Assembly: GCF_030347395.1 (NCBI RefSeq) | Contig: NZ_CP128170.1 | Location: forward strand, 1,736,001-1,800,000 | Direction of reading: 5' to 3' | Source: Microbacterium sp. ET2 | Lineage (GTDB): Bacteria; Actinomycetota; Actinomycetes; Actinomycetales; Microbacteriaceae | DNA length: 64,000 bases | Shown here: piece by piece, positions 55,034-63,918 of the stretch | How positions within the stretch are numbered: the first letter of the stretch is position 1 | Layout: each line of letters starts with the position of its first letter | Notes under the pieces: model-generated | Seen by the model: the letters and a program-made list of their open reading frames with translations, nothing else | Told to the model about the DNA's origin: nothing | Database searches by the model: none | Made by a program: the position numbers and the translations under genes

Positions 55034-55621
55034 CTAGGCGGACGCGTCCGGACGAGGATCGTCCTCCTCGCGCAGCCGTGGTTCGATTCGCAGGGCCGGA
55101 CGCATTCCCGACTTGTCCGCGTAGAACGCACGGATGGCGTCCATGTCCGCGCCCACATTGCCGGTGAGCGGCAGCGTCGGCCCCAGCCCGGTAGTCATGG
55201 TGGTGCGGTCGACGTAGCCGAGCGTGACCGGGAGGCCCGCCTCGCGGGCGATGCGATAGAAGCCGGACTTCCAGTAGGCGGCGCCGCCGCGCGTCCCTTC
55301 CGGCGTCACCACGAGGCCGAACACGTCGCCGTCCCGGATGCGGCTGACGAGCGCGTCGACGACACCGGCGGGGTTCGACCGGTCGACCGGGATGCCGCCG
55401 ATCGCGCGCATGATCGGGCCCCGCCAGCCGCGGAAGAGACTCTCCTTCCCCAACCAGCGGAAGCGCATATTCAGCCGCCAAGCAATCCCCAGCATGAGCA
55501 CGAAATCCCAGTTGGAGGTGTGCGGCGCCCCCAGAACAACGGTGGGCCGGACAGGTGCGGGCTCGGTGACGAGGGTCCATCTGCTGAACGCCCAATAGAC
55601 CTGGGCGATGAGGCGGAGCAT
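55034..55621 (-). CDS. 1-acyl-sn-glycerol-3-phosphate acyltransferase (PlsC-like)
   Basis: A 195-residue acyltransferase with the HX4D motif HTSNWD (His34, Asp39) and the substrate motif TPEGTRG (about 107-113). The enzyme would acylate lysophosphatidic acid or a related lipid at the membrane. It is at the short end for PlsC, without clear TM segments. TAGGGT stands six bases before ATG 55621 (leaderless). Confidence 0.87.
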   Translation of the reverse strand: MLRLIAQVYWAFSRWTLVTEPAPVRPTVVLGAPHTSNWDFVLMLGIAWRLNMRFRWLGKESLFRGWRGPIMRAIGGIPVDRSNPAGVVDALVSRIRDGDVFGLVVTPEGTRGGAAYWKSGFYRIAREAGLPVTLGYVDRTTMTTGLGPTLPLTGNVGADMDAIRAFYADKSGMRPALRIEPRLREEDDPRPDASA

Positions 55622-55679
55622 CCGGCAACCCTAACGCTCCGACACTCACCTCGGCGCGTGGGGTGGCAGGTCGTAGCCG

Positions 55680-55892
55680 GTGATGATGTCAGCGCCGGGC
55701 TCGCTCGTCCGTCGCCACCAGCTCACAGCAACAGTGACTTACGAGGACCGCCACGCGGTGACGCACAGCGAAGCTTTCGTACTCGACTTGGCCTATCTCA
55801 ACGAGGCGCTCTGGCTCGACAAGCACGGCCTGCATCACATCGCTAAGACCCTTCGCGCAATGGCGCAAAAGTCCGGCATCAATTCCTTCTAG
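55680..55892 (+). pseudogene. Probable C-terminal gene fragment, unknown family
   Basis: A 70-codon open frame with native-like codon choice. Its end, HAVTHSEAFVLDLAYLNEAL and HHIAKTLRAMAQKSGINSF, reads like the C-terminus of a larger soluble domain. No promoter or ribosome binding site fits its start. With the DUF2332 remnant next door it suggests a deletion scar. It could instead be a small intact gene. Confidence 0.45.
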
Positions 55893-56332
55893 CAGTTCGA
55901 CGCGGCTCAACGAAGGAGGTTGCCGTCCGGATCCTTCCTCGTTCGGTCGAAGGTCTGCGGATCCTGCACCACGTTCGTGAGCCGATCTCAATACGCTGAT
56001 CCACTCGTGCCGCCGCTGAGGGTAGAGATCCTGGACCTTCGTTGCTTAGCCACATGCAGTCCAGGGCTGAGACGGTTTCCACAAAGCGATCGTGGGCATC
56101 CGCCGGGAAGTATGCCAAGACCGGGCACTCTGCAACGACGGCCACTCTCTCTGTCGTGGACGTTGTCATCGTCCACGGGAAGCCGGAGGCAAGTCGCGCG
56201 GAGCGGGACGAGCCCACCAGTGACCGCCCGCACCGAGCTGGGTTCCGACGGGATGCTGAGCGGATGGGGTGCGCTGCTACGACGCACAGCGACGTAGGCT
56301 TGATCGATGACTTCGGCGAATGGACAGTCCAC
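55893..56332. other. Gap with gene debris only
   Basis: Apart from a DUF2332-like remnant on the minus strand (about 56011-56151), possibly continuing in another frame to about 55911, and a short leader ORF at the 3' end, I see no gene. Overlapping frames here have poor GC3 and lack starts. Confidence 0.5.
56011..56151 (-). pseudogene. Remnant of a DUF2332-family gene
   Basis: Minus-strand translation contains VVAECPVLAYFPADAHDRFV followed by ETVSALDCMWLSNEGPGSLP. This matches my recollection of the C-terminal part of DUF2332 proteins (the LSNEGPG motif). No start is present and the frame changes after the motif, so the gene is a 3' fragment. Confidence 0.45.
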
Positions 56333-56336
56333 GTGA
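56307..56336 (+). CDS. Nine-codon leaderless leader ORF coupled to the Gfo/Idh gene
   Basis: TAGGCT (56295-56300) lies exactly six bases before ATG 56307, as in other leaderless genes here. The frame encodes MTSANGQST and stops at TGA 56334-56336, overlapping the GTG start of the dehydrogenase (GTGA). It may recruit ribosomes by leaderless initiation and pass them to the next gene. Confidence 0.45.
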   Translation: MTSANGQST

Positions 56337-57376
56337 CGGTACGGATCATCCATGCGGGCCTCGGCGGATGGGGCGGCAACTGGGCTCGGACGGTCATCCC
56401 CACCGTGGAGGACGTCCAGATCGCCGGCATCGTGGATCCGGATCCCGAGACCCTGCGCGCGGTGGCTGCCGAGATCGGCGTGTCGGAAGAGCGCACGTTC
56501 GGCTCGCTTGGCGACGCGCTCACCGCGGTAGATGCTGACGCGGTGGTGATCACGTCACCGGTGGGGACGCACGTGCCGCTGGCGCTCCTCGCTCTGGATG
56601 CCGGAAAGCACGTCCTCGTCGAGAAGCCGCTCTCCGACACCGTCGCGGAGGCCCTCACCGCCGTACGCCGAGCGGAGGAGAAGGGTCTTCTGCTGCAGGT
56701 CAGCCAGAACTACCGTCACTATCCGGCGCCCCAGGTCGTCCGAGGACTTCTCGCCGAGCGCGTGATCGGAGAGCTCTCCGCGATCAACATCGACTTCCGC
56801 AAGTGGGACAACGACGCACCACTCGAAACGCATCGGCACTACACATTCCCGCATCCCCTCATCAACGACATGGCGATCCATCACTTCGATCTGCTGCGCA
56901 TGATCACCGGCGAAGAAGCGCGAACGGTGTTCACGAAGGTCGGCGACCCATCCTTCAGCAAGTACGCGCAGGAAGCATCCGCGGTCATCACGATCGAGTT
57001 GTCGGGCGGACTCGTCGTCAGCTATCGCGGCAGCTGGATCAGTCGGGGCCCGGAAACCGCGTGGGCTGGTGAATGGAGCATTCAGGGTGAGAAAGGAGAA
57101 CTCTTCTTCACGTCCCGATCCGGCGGTGAGAGGGAGGACGCGTCGGGTGACGTGGTGACCCTGCGAGGTCCCGGCCGCATGCGCGCGAAGCGGGTGCCCC
57201 TCCCTCCTGCGGAACTCTACGATCGCGCCGCAGGCTTGCAGGTCTTCGCCCGTGCGGTGAGCGGCGGCCCGCTGCCCGAGAGCACCGGCCGCAACAATCT
57301 CGGCAGCCTGGCGCTCATGGAGGCGGCCGCTCGATCAGCGGTCACCGGGCGCGTCGAGCCCGTGCAGCTCTCCTGA
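56333..57376 (+). CDS. Gfo/Idh/MocA-family oxidoreductase
   Basis: A 347-residue NAD(P)-dependent sugar or cyclitol oxidoreductase. The Rossmann motif is [15 protein letters not shown] with the conserved [11 protein letters not shown] motif (Lys near 101). The C-terminal domain has the catalytic-region [15 protein letters not shown]. Substrate unknown. The GTG 56333 start overlaps a short leaderless ORF, suggesting coupled translation. It precedes a ThuA gene, a pairing common in sugar catabolism clusters. Confidence 0.9.
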   Translation: MTVRIIHAGLGGWGGNWARTVIPTVEDVQIAGIVDPDPETLRAVAAEIGVSEERTFGSLGDALTAVDADAVVITSPVGTHVPLALLALDAGKHVLVEKPLSDTVAEALTAVRRAEEKGLLLQVSQNYRHYPAPQVVRGLLAERVIGELSAINIDFRKWDNDAPLETHRHYTFPHPLINDMAIHHFDLLRMITGEEARTVFTKVGDPSFSKYAQEASAVITIELSGGLVVSYRGSWISRGPETAWAGEWSIQGEKGELFFTSRSGGEREDASGDVVTLRGPGRMRAKRVPLPPAELYDRAAGLQVFARAVSGGPLPESTGRNNLGSLALMEAAARSAVTGRVEPVQLS

Positions 57377-57402
57377 CCACCCCGACTCAGAATGGGACCC
57401 TC

Positions 57403-58146
57403 ATGACTGCATCCCCCCTCCGCGTCCTCGTCTGGAACGAGAACATCCACGAGACCAGGGGCGACGAGAAGGCACTCGCCAACTATCCGGACGGTATCCA
57501 CACCGCGATCGCCGATGGGCTGCGACGCCACCTGGGCGCGGACGCAGAGGTGGGCACCGCGACCTTGCAGGAAGATGAGCACGGGCTGCCGCAGAACGTC
57601 GTCGATCGCACCGATGTCCTGCTGTGGTGGGGCCACGCCGGACACGACCTCGTGGACGATGCAGTGGTCGACCGCGTTCATCGGGCCGTGCTTGAGGGAA
57701 TGGGCATCCTGGTGCTGCACTCAGGGCACTACTCCAAGATATTCACTCGGCTCATGGGCACGACATGCGCGTTGAAGTGGCGAAACGACGGCGAACGAGA
57801 ACTCGTGTGGACTGTGGCGCCGCGGCATCCAATCGCGGCCGGCGTTCCGCACCCGATCAACATCCCCGAGCAAGAGATGTACGGCGAATTCTTCGACATT
57901 CCGGCTCCGGAGGAGACCGTCTTCCTCTCGACGTTCGAGGGCGGTGAGGTGTTCCGGTCGGGCCTCACGTACACGCGCGGAAACGGCCGGGTGTTCTACT
58001 TCTCCCCCGGCGATCAGGAGTTCCCGGTGTACCACCACGTCGACGTGCAGCGCGTGCTCGCCAACGGGGTGCGCTGGGCGGCACCGGTGGGCGAGCGGCG
58101 CGCGTTCACCGCGGACTACCACGCCCCCGGGTGGCACCTGGCCTGA
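57403..58146 (+). CDS. ThuA-domain (trehalose utilisation-like) protein
   Basis: A 247-residue ThuA-like protein with a class I amidotransferase-like fold. [54 protein letters not shown] and the C-terminal [18 protein letters not shown] fit the family. ThuA proteins accompany Gfo/Idh oxidoreductases in disaccharide 3-keto pathways (known for rhizobial thu genes); the role here is inferred. It lies 26 bases after the oxidoreductase. Confidence 0.9.
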   Translation: MTASPLRVLVWNENIHETRGDEKALANYPDGIHTAIADGLRRHLGADAEVGTATLQEDEHGLPQNVVDRTDVLLWWGHAGHDLVDDAVVDRVHRAVLEGMGILVLHSGHYSKIFTRLMGTTCALKWRNDGERELVWTVAPRHPIAAGVPHPINIPEQEMYGEFFDIPAPEETVFLSTFEGGEVFRSGLTYTRGNGRVFYFSPGDQEFPVYHHVDVQRVLANGVRWAAPVGERRAFTADYHAPGWHLA

Positions 58147-58562
58147 CGGAGATCCTTCGTCGGAGCTGTAGATCACGACGGTCTGACCGCCGTCTCCGGG
58201 CCGCGGCAAGGTCTCGAATGAGTTCCATCTCGCGCACCGCCTCGTTGAAGAAGCGTCGAGATGATCGAGCTGCAATGCTCTTTCCTTGCGACATCGCACC
58301 ACCGCCCCCGCGCTCGCTCGTCGAGCGCATCTTCGACCTACGCGCGTGGGATGTGCAACCCGACGGCGGCCGCTTCGGAGCCTGGGAGCGTCCGACCCAG
58401 TACGTCTCCGTCATGCGTGCCGCCCTCCGTTTCTGGTCTTAGCCGGGTCTTCTGCCGCGCTTGATCGTCCGAACCAGCTCGCCCGCAGACTGAGTCGGTT
58501 CAAGATCGAGACGGCCGCGGCCACCCTGCTGTCCCGGCCGAGGCGCGATCGACGCACGCGCC
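58147..58562. other. Gap holding gene debris
   Basis: No intact gene is seen. On the minus strand (about 58150-58265) there are sulfatase-like fragments (FFNEAVREMELIRDL and TVVIYSSDEG) in two frames. On the plus strand about 58280-58441 has a GC3-rich fragment ending GRFGAWERPTQYVSVMRAAL before a stop. Both look like remnants. Confidence 0.4.
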
Positions 58563-59006
58563 TCAATTGGCACCGGAGCCAGTAGCGCTCGCCGTGTCGA
58601 CGACAGCGACCTTATTCGGCGCCCCCATATACACGCCCACGGGAGCAGTGCTGGCCCTCAGTTCGAGCTTGTCGGGCGAGCCGACCGGTCTACCGAGGCC
58701 GAACGATCTTGCGGTCACCACGCCGCCGAGGAGTGTGATCGCTTTGCCATCACCTGAGCCGAGAACCATCGGCCACCGCTGCAAACTATCCGTGACGATG
58801 GCCGAGCCATTCTTGTCGGGATGTGTGACGTGGTAGTCCCAACCGCCAATTAGGCCCAGTCGGAGGCCCTTCTCGGGCGAGTAGGACAAGACGCCCGGAA
58901 CTTCCTTCTCGGGATCGTCGGGAAGCCACCACTCGCCGGTCCAGTCGCGGGACTCGTTCAGAGGCAATTCGATGACCGGTTCATATTGGTGTTGTTGCCT
59001 CGTCAA
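58563..59006 (-). pseudogene. Truncated ApeA-like (abortive infection) N-terminal domain
   Basis: A 147-residue frame whose start matches the ApeA N-terminal domain: WTGEWWLPDDPEKEVPGVLS, GLRLGLIGGWDY, then WPMVLGSGDGKAITLLGGVV and APVGVYMGAPN. Full ApeA proteins continue for several hundred residues to a HEPN RNase domain; here the protein ends at 58563 in unrelated sequence. It is therefore a broken defence gene, or a stand-alone N-terminal domain. The start is a weak TTG at 59006. Base composition is lower in GC than the core genome. Confidence 0.55.
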
Positions 59007-59194
59007 CTTGCACGACCCCTAACCCGGCAATGCACGTAAGAGGTCGGGCGCGAGCGTCGCGAGCGTGTGCGATCGCGATCCCTAAATGCGCATCGCTGGT
59101 GTCAGGCTGGTGGGTAGAGATTCTGAGCTAAACGACTGCGGTTGTTGAGTGGCGCCCGTTCGCCGCGCGCCACCGCCGTTGGCGTCTTCCTCTG

Positions 59195-59905
59195 TCACAT
59201 TCGTGGATCATCAACTGACCAGGGGCCATAAACATCGACCCGCTTCCGCGCGTAACTGTTGATGACGGACGCCATCACCGCCGCTAGAGCAAGGCCGGCA
59301 AGCCCGACAAAGAGCCCCCAGAGTGCTTGGTCGAGAACGACGAGGGCGGCACCCGCTGCGATGGCGTTGATTCCTAACGCGGCGAGGAACGCAAATCCCA
59401 TCTCGGCACGAGTTCCACCTTCCATCTGGTTGAGTGACCCAAGGCGCGGAACGCGAATCGAGATCTCCCCGGCCAGGTGTTCATGTGCCACGCGATAACG
59501 TTCCGCAAGGAGCCGGATGCCCCGTCGAATCGGATTGGCCGATAAAACGAGCGACAGCACGAGAGCCCCGATCACGTTCCAAGCGTTTGCATCATTGCGT
59601 GCCCATGCGAACGCCTGCACGGGGCCGAGGAGCATAAACCCGGCGAGCGGCAGGAACCTCCAGCCAGGCACAAGCATTCCGGCAACGATCTTCGCATTGG
59701 CGTCGAGAAGCATCGACCTGAGGGTGGCTTTCCGTACCTCGTTCGTCTCGACCTCGACCGCCTCCTGCAGCCAGGTGGCGCGACGCTTAAGGATCGCTGG
59801 CCGGGTCCATTGGCTGATAGCCACGATCAGCCCAACGGCCGAGACAACTACTGCAAGCGCGCGTGACGCCGCATCGATCGCCTGCGCCGGATCAGGTGGC
59901 CCCAC
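59195..59905 (-). CDS. Hypothetical membrane protein
   Basis: A 236-residue protein I do not recognise. It has an N-terminal TM (VVVSAVGLIVAISQW), a pair around 85-125 (LPLAGFMLLGPVQAF and NVIGALVLSLVLSAN), and a C-terminal pair around 170-220. Charged cytoplasmic loops lie between. TAGGAT lies six bases before GTG 59905, supporting a leaderless start. It is in the low-GC accessory region. Confidence 0.65.
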   Translation of the reverse strand: MGPPDPAQAIDAASRALAVVVSAVGLIVAISQWTRPAILKRRATWLQEAVEVETNEVRKATLRSMLLDANAKIVAGMLVPGWRFLPLAGFMLLGPVQAFAWARNDANAWNVIGALVLSLVLSANPIRRGIRLLAERYRVAHEHLAGEISIRVPRLGSLNQMEGGTRAEMGFAFLAALGINAIAAGAALVVLDQALWGLFVGLAGLALAAVMASVINSYARKRVDVYGPWSVDDPRM

Positions 59906-60192
59906 GGCGCCATCCTAGATCGGACGGAGTCCTGTCCCGGGGGCATGGCACACCCGAGGCCACAGGTCGTCGCGCAAGTCAGGTCGATCCACTTGCGGTC
60001 ATTGCGCGGTAGGGGAGCGGCCGCGAGCGGCACTTGGTGCGCACGCTTGCCATCCCCATTCGGGCAGCGCACGTGAGGGGATGAGACGAACCGGCGTCAG
60101 GCCGTTCCGTTGGATCCGTATTCGGGCACTGCCCGCATGGGGTTCGCCGCGAACGGCAGTTCGGAACTCAGCGCTGGGATGCGGCTTCCGAG

Positions 60193-60678
60193 TCAACCCT
60201 TGATGCCCAGGGTACGACGCACGCTCTTCTGGTAAGCCACTTCGGCCTTCCTGAACGCCTCGTTGTCGTGCGACTCGTATGCGTTCTGCATATCGAGGTA
60301 GTTGCTCGCGACATCTTGGGGACCGAGCATCGCGAGCGGCGCGAGCGTTTCCGCCACCGTGGTGTGCAGCTCATCCGCTTGGGCAAGCATGGCCAGCAGC
60401 CGGGGGTTGTCCTCGCTCGCACCTTCGCTCTCGGCAATCTTCATGGTTTTCGACCAGTTCAGATCGAATCCCTTCGTGAGCGCGTACGCCTTCACGGCGG
60501 CCTCGTATCGACGCTCGCGTAACCAGCGCGCGTGTTCCCGCTTCGACTGGAGCCATGCGCCGATCAAGCCCACAAGGACGGTGACGGTGACACTTCCGAA
60601 GATCGTGAGAAGGGCGAGAACGGTCGGATCGATGGCGACCGCGGACTCGGCGGCCTCTTCGGCATTGGCGAGCATCAC
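60193..60678 (-). CDS. Hypothetical single-TM protein with helical cytoplasmic domain
   Basis: A 161-residue protein with an N-terminal TM (LALLTIFGSVTVTVLVGLIG, about 21-40), then a basic stop-transfer (QSKREHARWLRERRYE) and a long helical domain (to residue 161). The fold resembles small membrane-anchored helical proteins in accessory regions, but no family is recognised. GTG 60678 is chosen because TAGGCT lies six bases upstream; ATG follows as codon 2. Confidence 0.65.
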   Translation of the reverse strand: MMLANAEEAAESAVAIDPTVLALLTIFGSVTVTVLVGLIGAWLQSKREHARWLRERRYEAAVKAYALTKGFDLNWSKTMKIAESEGASEDNPRLLAMLAQADELHTTVAETLAPLAMLGPQDVASNYLDMQNAYESHDNEAFRKAEVAYQKSVRRTLGIKG

Positions 60679-60870
60679 GAAGCGAGCCTATTGGGATTCC
60701 GATAGCAGGGCCGGATCCCAATCCGTGCTCGCCTGCGGGGGCTTCAGCGGGCACCGGCTCGTACCGGACCGCCTCGGTGAACGCGACAACGACGTGCCTG
60801 ACCTTCATGGTCGTGCGCGCTCGTCGAGCGTGTCGCGCGAAGCTGCGTCCGGCGGCCTTAGTCTCATGAA

Positions 60871-62937
60871 ATGTCACGCCCCCGTATGCGTCTTGCTAAG
60901 AGACGCGCTAACGCAAGGCCGGTCCATGCGGCCGAGTTTGAGTCGGCCACGGTTCATTTCGTGATGACCACGGCGGTGTCGGGTTCGTTCGACCTAGCTC
61001 GCGCGTCGCGAAGGCTACTACTGACCCGCGTGGGTATGTCGGCAACTTGGTCTGACGAAGACGTGATCAGGGTATCTCCGCGCCTCCGTAGAAATGCGCG
61101 CGACCTGCGGAGAGCTCGCCGCCTTCATGACAGAGTCAAGCGACTCGAAGACTCCGCGACGTGGCAAACGGCCGTTGGCCTGTTGCCTTCGCACCCTTTG
61201 CTGGGTGCGCGTGCGTTGGGCGGGGTATGGCGATCGCAGGTCATCGCTCCACGCCTGAAGCGGGTTGCGGAGAGCAAGAGCGTGTGGATGCTCACCTGGT
61301 TCTTGGTGCTACATCCCATCTTTGGGCTTCGCAAGGTGCTCCCGTTGGTCCGGTTTAGCCGCAGCGACGCCGAAGCGACAGAGTCTCCGGGCATCCAAGA
61401 CGATGCAGCGGCATTACTGCTCGAGGAGAGTGCCGAAGCTCAGGCCCCTGAAGGTGATGCCGCGGGTGACCTCCACGACGACTTCGGAACTGCAGACCTG
61501 CTGCAGATACTCGATGAAGCCGAGCAGAACTACATGAAGAACCAGATCGTCTCGGCTGCTGAACGTGTTGTGGACGCCGAGCTCTTCGGGTGGGGCGCGA
61601 CAACGCGTCCGTTCGTGCGGATGTCCCTGCGCAACAGCTACCACGACTTTCTGATAGATGGTGTGCCGGGTACCCAGCACGTGGTGTTCGAACCCCGCCT
61701 CACGCTGTACTCCGATGGCCTGATCCAACTCGACCTCGCGGTCCGTGCGGAGGGACCCCTTTCCACTTCGCAGGTTCTTGATCTCATGTGGGGGCCAGCG
61801 CCGCGCGTTGTCTCTTCTGAGGTGTCGGCACCCTTGTATGAGGGAACCGATTGGGAGGGTCTCGCCGATCTTCGCGATGGCGCGATGGATATGGGTGAGC
61901 CGCTGGCCAGCTTTCAGCATGCGGTGCCCGTCTCGATGGGCGACATCCTCCAAGTGCATATGCAAGCGGTCCTTCGTGCGATGAAGTGGCGCGGGCCAGT
62001 CCAATGGCTCAATTACCCCGTCGCCTTTACCAAGCCCGGGGCTTGCTGCTCGGCAACGCGATGGCGCGAGAATCACGCCCATGACGTGCATCTCCTTGCA
62101 ATTCGAGGGCAGTTCCGCAGCAGGATCGCGAGTCACGTCGCTTCGCCGGCGGACCTGTCCATGCGGTCAACTCATTCACTCTTCGCGACTCTCGGCTCCG
62201 CGATCTACATTCGTTGGGAGGGGGCCATTCCGGCGGCCATCAGAGAGCTCAACACGGTCCTAGTGTTCGAGTTTGCGCTTCAGTTGTACCTCCGCTTGGT
62301 CACGATGGAGTCACGGGTCGCGAGGCTACGGCTAGGAGATCGCGAGCTGCGTGTCCGATATCGAGAAGCGCTTCGTCTGTTCTCAGAGTTGCGCCAAGGA
62401 AGCCTGCGTGCAGGAGAGGCGCGAGATATCGCTCGAGCAGTGCTCCGCGAACTCGGTGCAGAAGAGATACGACCCACTATCGAAACTGCGTTGACCCTCG
62501 CTGGAACTGCCCACGACACAGTGAGCGCGGCCCGCGCTGCGCGCCGCTCATGGTGGATAACAGTTCTCGCCACATTGATCGCCGCTCTAGTGGCAGTTCC
62601 GGCTTTGCAGCAGCTCCTTCTGTCTCTGCCTGCTACGCCGAGCGAGCCGATAGGAGCAGTACTCCTGGCGCCGTTGAACTGGGCATCAGATCTAGCGTTC
62701 TGGGGTCCGTGGGCACTCATGGGTGCGACCATCGCTGTCGTGGTGGGAGCAGTGGCCCTCGGATGGGTTGTACGTCATCGCCCACGCCATGTACCAGGGA
62801 TTCGACGGGGGTTTGCATGGCCCACCCGCTTCACTGTGAAGAGCATCGATGGGTCCGAAGACCCTACTGGAGGAGGTGACGAAACCGCTTCCGAGGTATC
62901 GGATGCACCTGAGCGAACCGAAGCCGACCAGGCCTGA
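60871..62937 (+). CDS. Unknown 688-residue protein with C-terminal membrane segments
   Basis: No family is recognised. The N-terminal 60 residues are very basic, with a hydrophobic patch near 145-160 (SVWMLTWFLVLHPIFGL) and an acidic linker near 180-210. A beta-rich domain follows (LIDGVPGTQHVVFEPRLTLY, then LIQLDLAVRAEG), then a helical section (VLVFEFALQLYLRLVT). Two TM helices near 565-590 and 610-640 and an acidic tail end it. TAGTCT is six bases before ATG 60871 (leaderless). Codon use is less GC3-rich than core genes, pointing to acquisition. It could be a membrane-associated sensor or effector, but that is a guess. Confidence 0.65.
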   Translation: MSRPRMRLAKRRANARPVHAAEFESATVHFVMTTAVSGSFDLARASRRLLLTRVGMSATWSDEDVIRVSPRLRRNARDLRRARRLHDRVKRLEDSATWQTAVGLLPSHPLLGARALGGVWRSQVIAPRLKRVAESKSVWMLTWFLVLHPIFGLRKVLPLVRFSRSDAEATESPGIQDDAAALLLEESAEAQAPEGDAAGDLHDDFGTADLLQILDEAEQNYMKNQIVSAAERVVDAELFGWGATTRPFVRMSLRNSYHDFLIDGVPGTQHVVFEPRLTLYSDGLIQLDLAVRAEGPLSTSQVLDLMWGPAPRVVSSEVSAPLYEGTDWEGLADLRDGAMDMGEPLASFQHAVPVSMGDILQVHMQAVLRAMKWRGPVQWLNYPVAFTKPGACCSATRWRENHAHDVHLLAIRGQFRSRIASHVASPADLSMRSTHSLFATLGSAIYIRWEGAIPAAIRELNTVLVFEFALQLYLRLVTMESRVARLRLGDRELRVRYREALRLFSELRQGSLRAGEARDIARAVLRELGAEEIRPTIETALTLAGTAHDTVSAARAARRSWWITVLATLIAALVAVPALQQLLLSLPATPSEPIGAVLLAPLNWASDLAFWGPWALMGATIAVVVGAVALGWVVRHRPRHVPGIRRGFAWPTRFTVKSIDGSEDPTGGGDETASEVSDAPERTEADQA

Positions 62938-62975
62938 GGGCGGATTCACACAGGTCGCCATCGGCTTGGACGAGG

Positions 62976-62987
62976 TTCCACGTGGAA
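62976..62987. promoter_or_regulatory. parS-like ParB-binding palindrome
   Basis: TTCCACGTGGAA is a perfect 12-bp palindrome matching the core of the chromosomal parS consensus (TGTTNCACGTGNAACA). The flanks (GG and AG) deviate from TG and CA. It lies in the non-coding gap after the 688-residue gene. A single site, so tentative. Confidence 0.4.
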
Positions 62988-63183
62988 AGGCTCGGGGTTG
63001 CAATGAGGCAAACTCCGGGGATCGGTAGGAGGTAGAAGGGCGCCCTGAGGCATCTTCACCTGACCCTGCATTCAGTCGCACCTCGTTCTCATGGAGCGGC
63101 AATACCGTGCTCGCGATCCTCGACAGGGTCGCCGCGCTAATGCGGGTCGCTCAGCGTCCGCGGCCTTGGGTCCCTGAATGGGG

Positions 63184-63206
63184 TCGCTCCATGGGAGCGA
63201 TACGAT
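63184..63206 (+). promoter_or_regulatory. Palindrome next to a -10-like box
   Basis: TCGCTCC-ATG-GGAGCGA has perfect 7-bp arms (63184-63200) and is followed directly by TACGAT (63201-63206). The downstream gene starts at 63235. It may be an operator. Confidence 0.4.
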
Positions 63207-63234
63207 TCGCTGGAGCCCGGGGAATGGAGGTCGA

Positions 63235-63918
63235 GTGCGTCGCTTCGTTGTACGCTTTTGGTCGGCGTTCGCAACCGCCGCCGTGATCGTGGGGTTGTAC
63301 CTCGGGGCGGCAGCACTCTCTCTCGAGCTAGTGTTCTGGCTGATTGTGGCGGGCTGTCTCGTGGTCGCAGTGCTCTGGACGGCAGTGCCCTGGATACTGA
63401 AGGCGCTCCCCAAGATCCGGGGGTATGACGCGCTACTGAAGCGAACAGGCACGCTGCAGGGCGAGATGGAGGACCTGCGGGCCAACGCCATGCAATTTGC
63501 GTCCGTGCGCGATGAGCTGTGGCGAGAGGGGTACGACGACGGCATTCGCGCGGCCCAGGGCGCGGTCCTCGGCTCGACTGCAGACACGCCGTCACTCCTC
63601 GCTGTTGCGCTGACCGACGACGGCATCGCGTTCGTTGGGGAGGGGCAGCATTTGCCGACTGTCGGGAGCTGGTTCAGCGTCGTCACCAATTCCACCACCG
63701 AGGTCAAGGGGGTGGTTGAGGTCATCGAGTCTGACCCGGCGAGTCGAAAGGTCGTCCTGTTATGTGTCGAGAAACGCAACGAAGAGTACTGGGATCGTCT
63801 CGAGGCGAGAGCAGTGATCGATGAAACAGTTCCGCCTGGAACCGTGCTCGCGAAGTTCAGCATTGGACAGCAGCGTGTGCGGCGTGTGGTGCGGCGCGGT
63901 GAAGAGGGCATCCAATGA
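63235..63918 (+). CDS. Hypothetical two-TM protein
   Basis: A 227-residue protein with two N-terminal TM helices (about 8-30 and 32-54), a coiled linker and a soluble C-terminal beta domain (LLAVALTDDGIAFVGEGQHL through VEVIESDPASRKVVLLCVEK). GTG 63235 is chosen for its GGAGG site eight bases upstream; the frame also extends to 63178. It overlaps the next gene by 4 bp (ATGA). Function unknown. Confidence 0.65.
   Translation: MRRFVVRFWSAFATAAVIVGLYLGAAALSLELVFWLIVAGCLVVAVLWTAVPWILKALPKIRGYDALLKRTGTLQGEMEDLRANAMQFASVRDELWREGYDDGIRAAQGAVLGSTADTPSLLAVALTDDGIAFVGEGQHLPTVGSWFSVVTNSTTEVKGVVEVIESDPASRKVVLLCVEKRNEEYWDRLEARAVIDETVPPGTVLAKFSIGQQRVRRVVRRGEEGIQ

Noticed and set aside
55988..56353. 121-codon minus-strand frame
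   Set aside because: Overlaps the DUF2332 remnant in another frame and the Gfo/Idh start; low GC3 and no homologous feature.
58150..58265. Sulfatase gene on the minus strand
   Set aside because: Only short sulfatase-like strings in two different frames, no start and no catalytic Cys/Ser motif; recorded as debris only.
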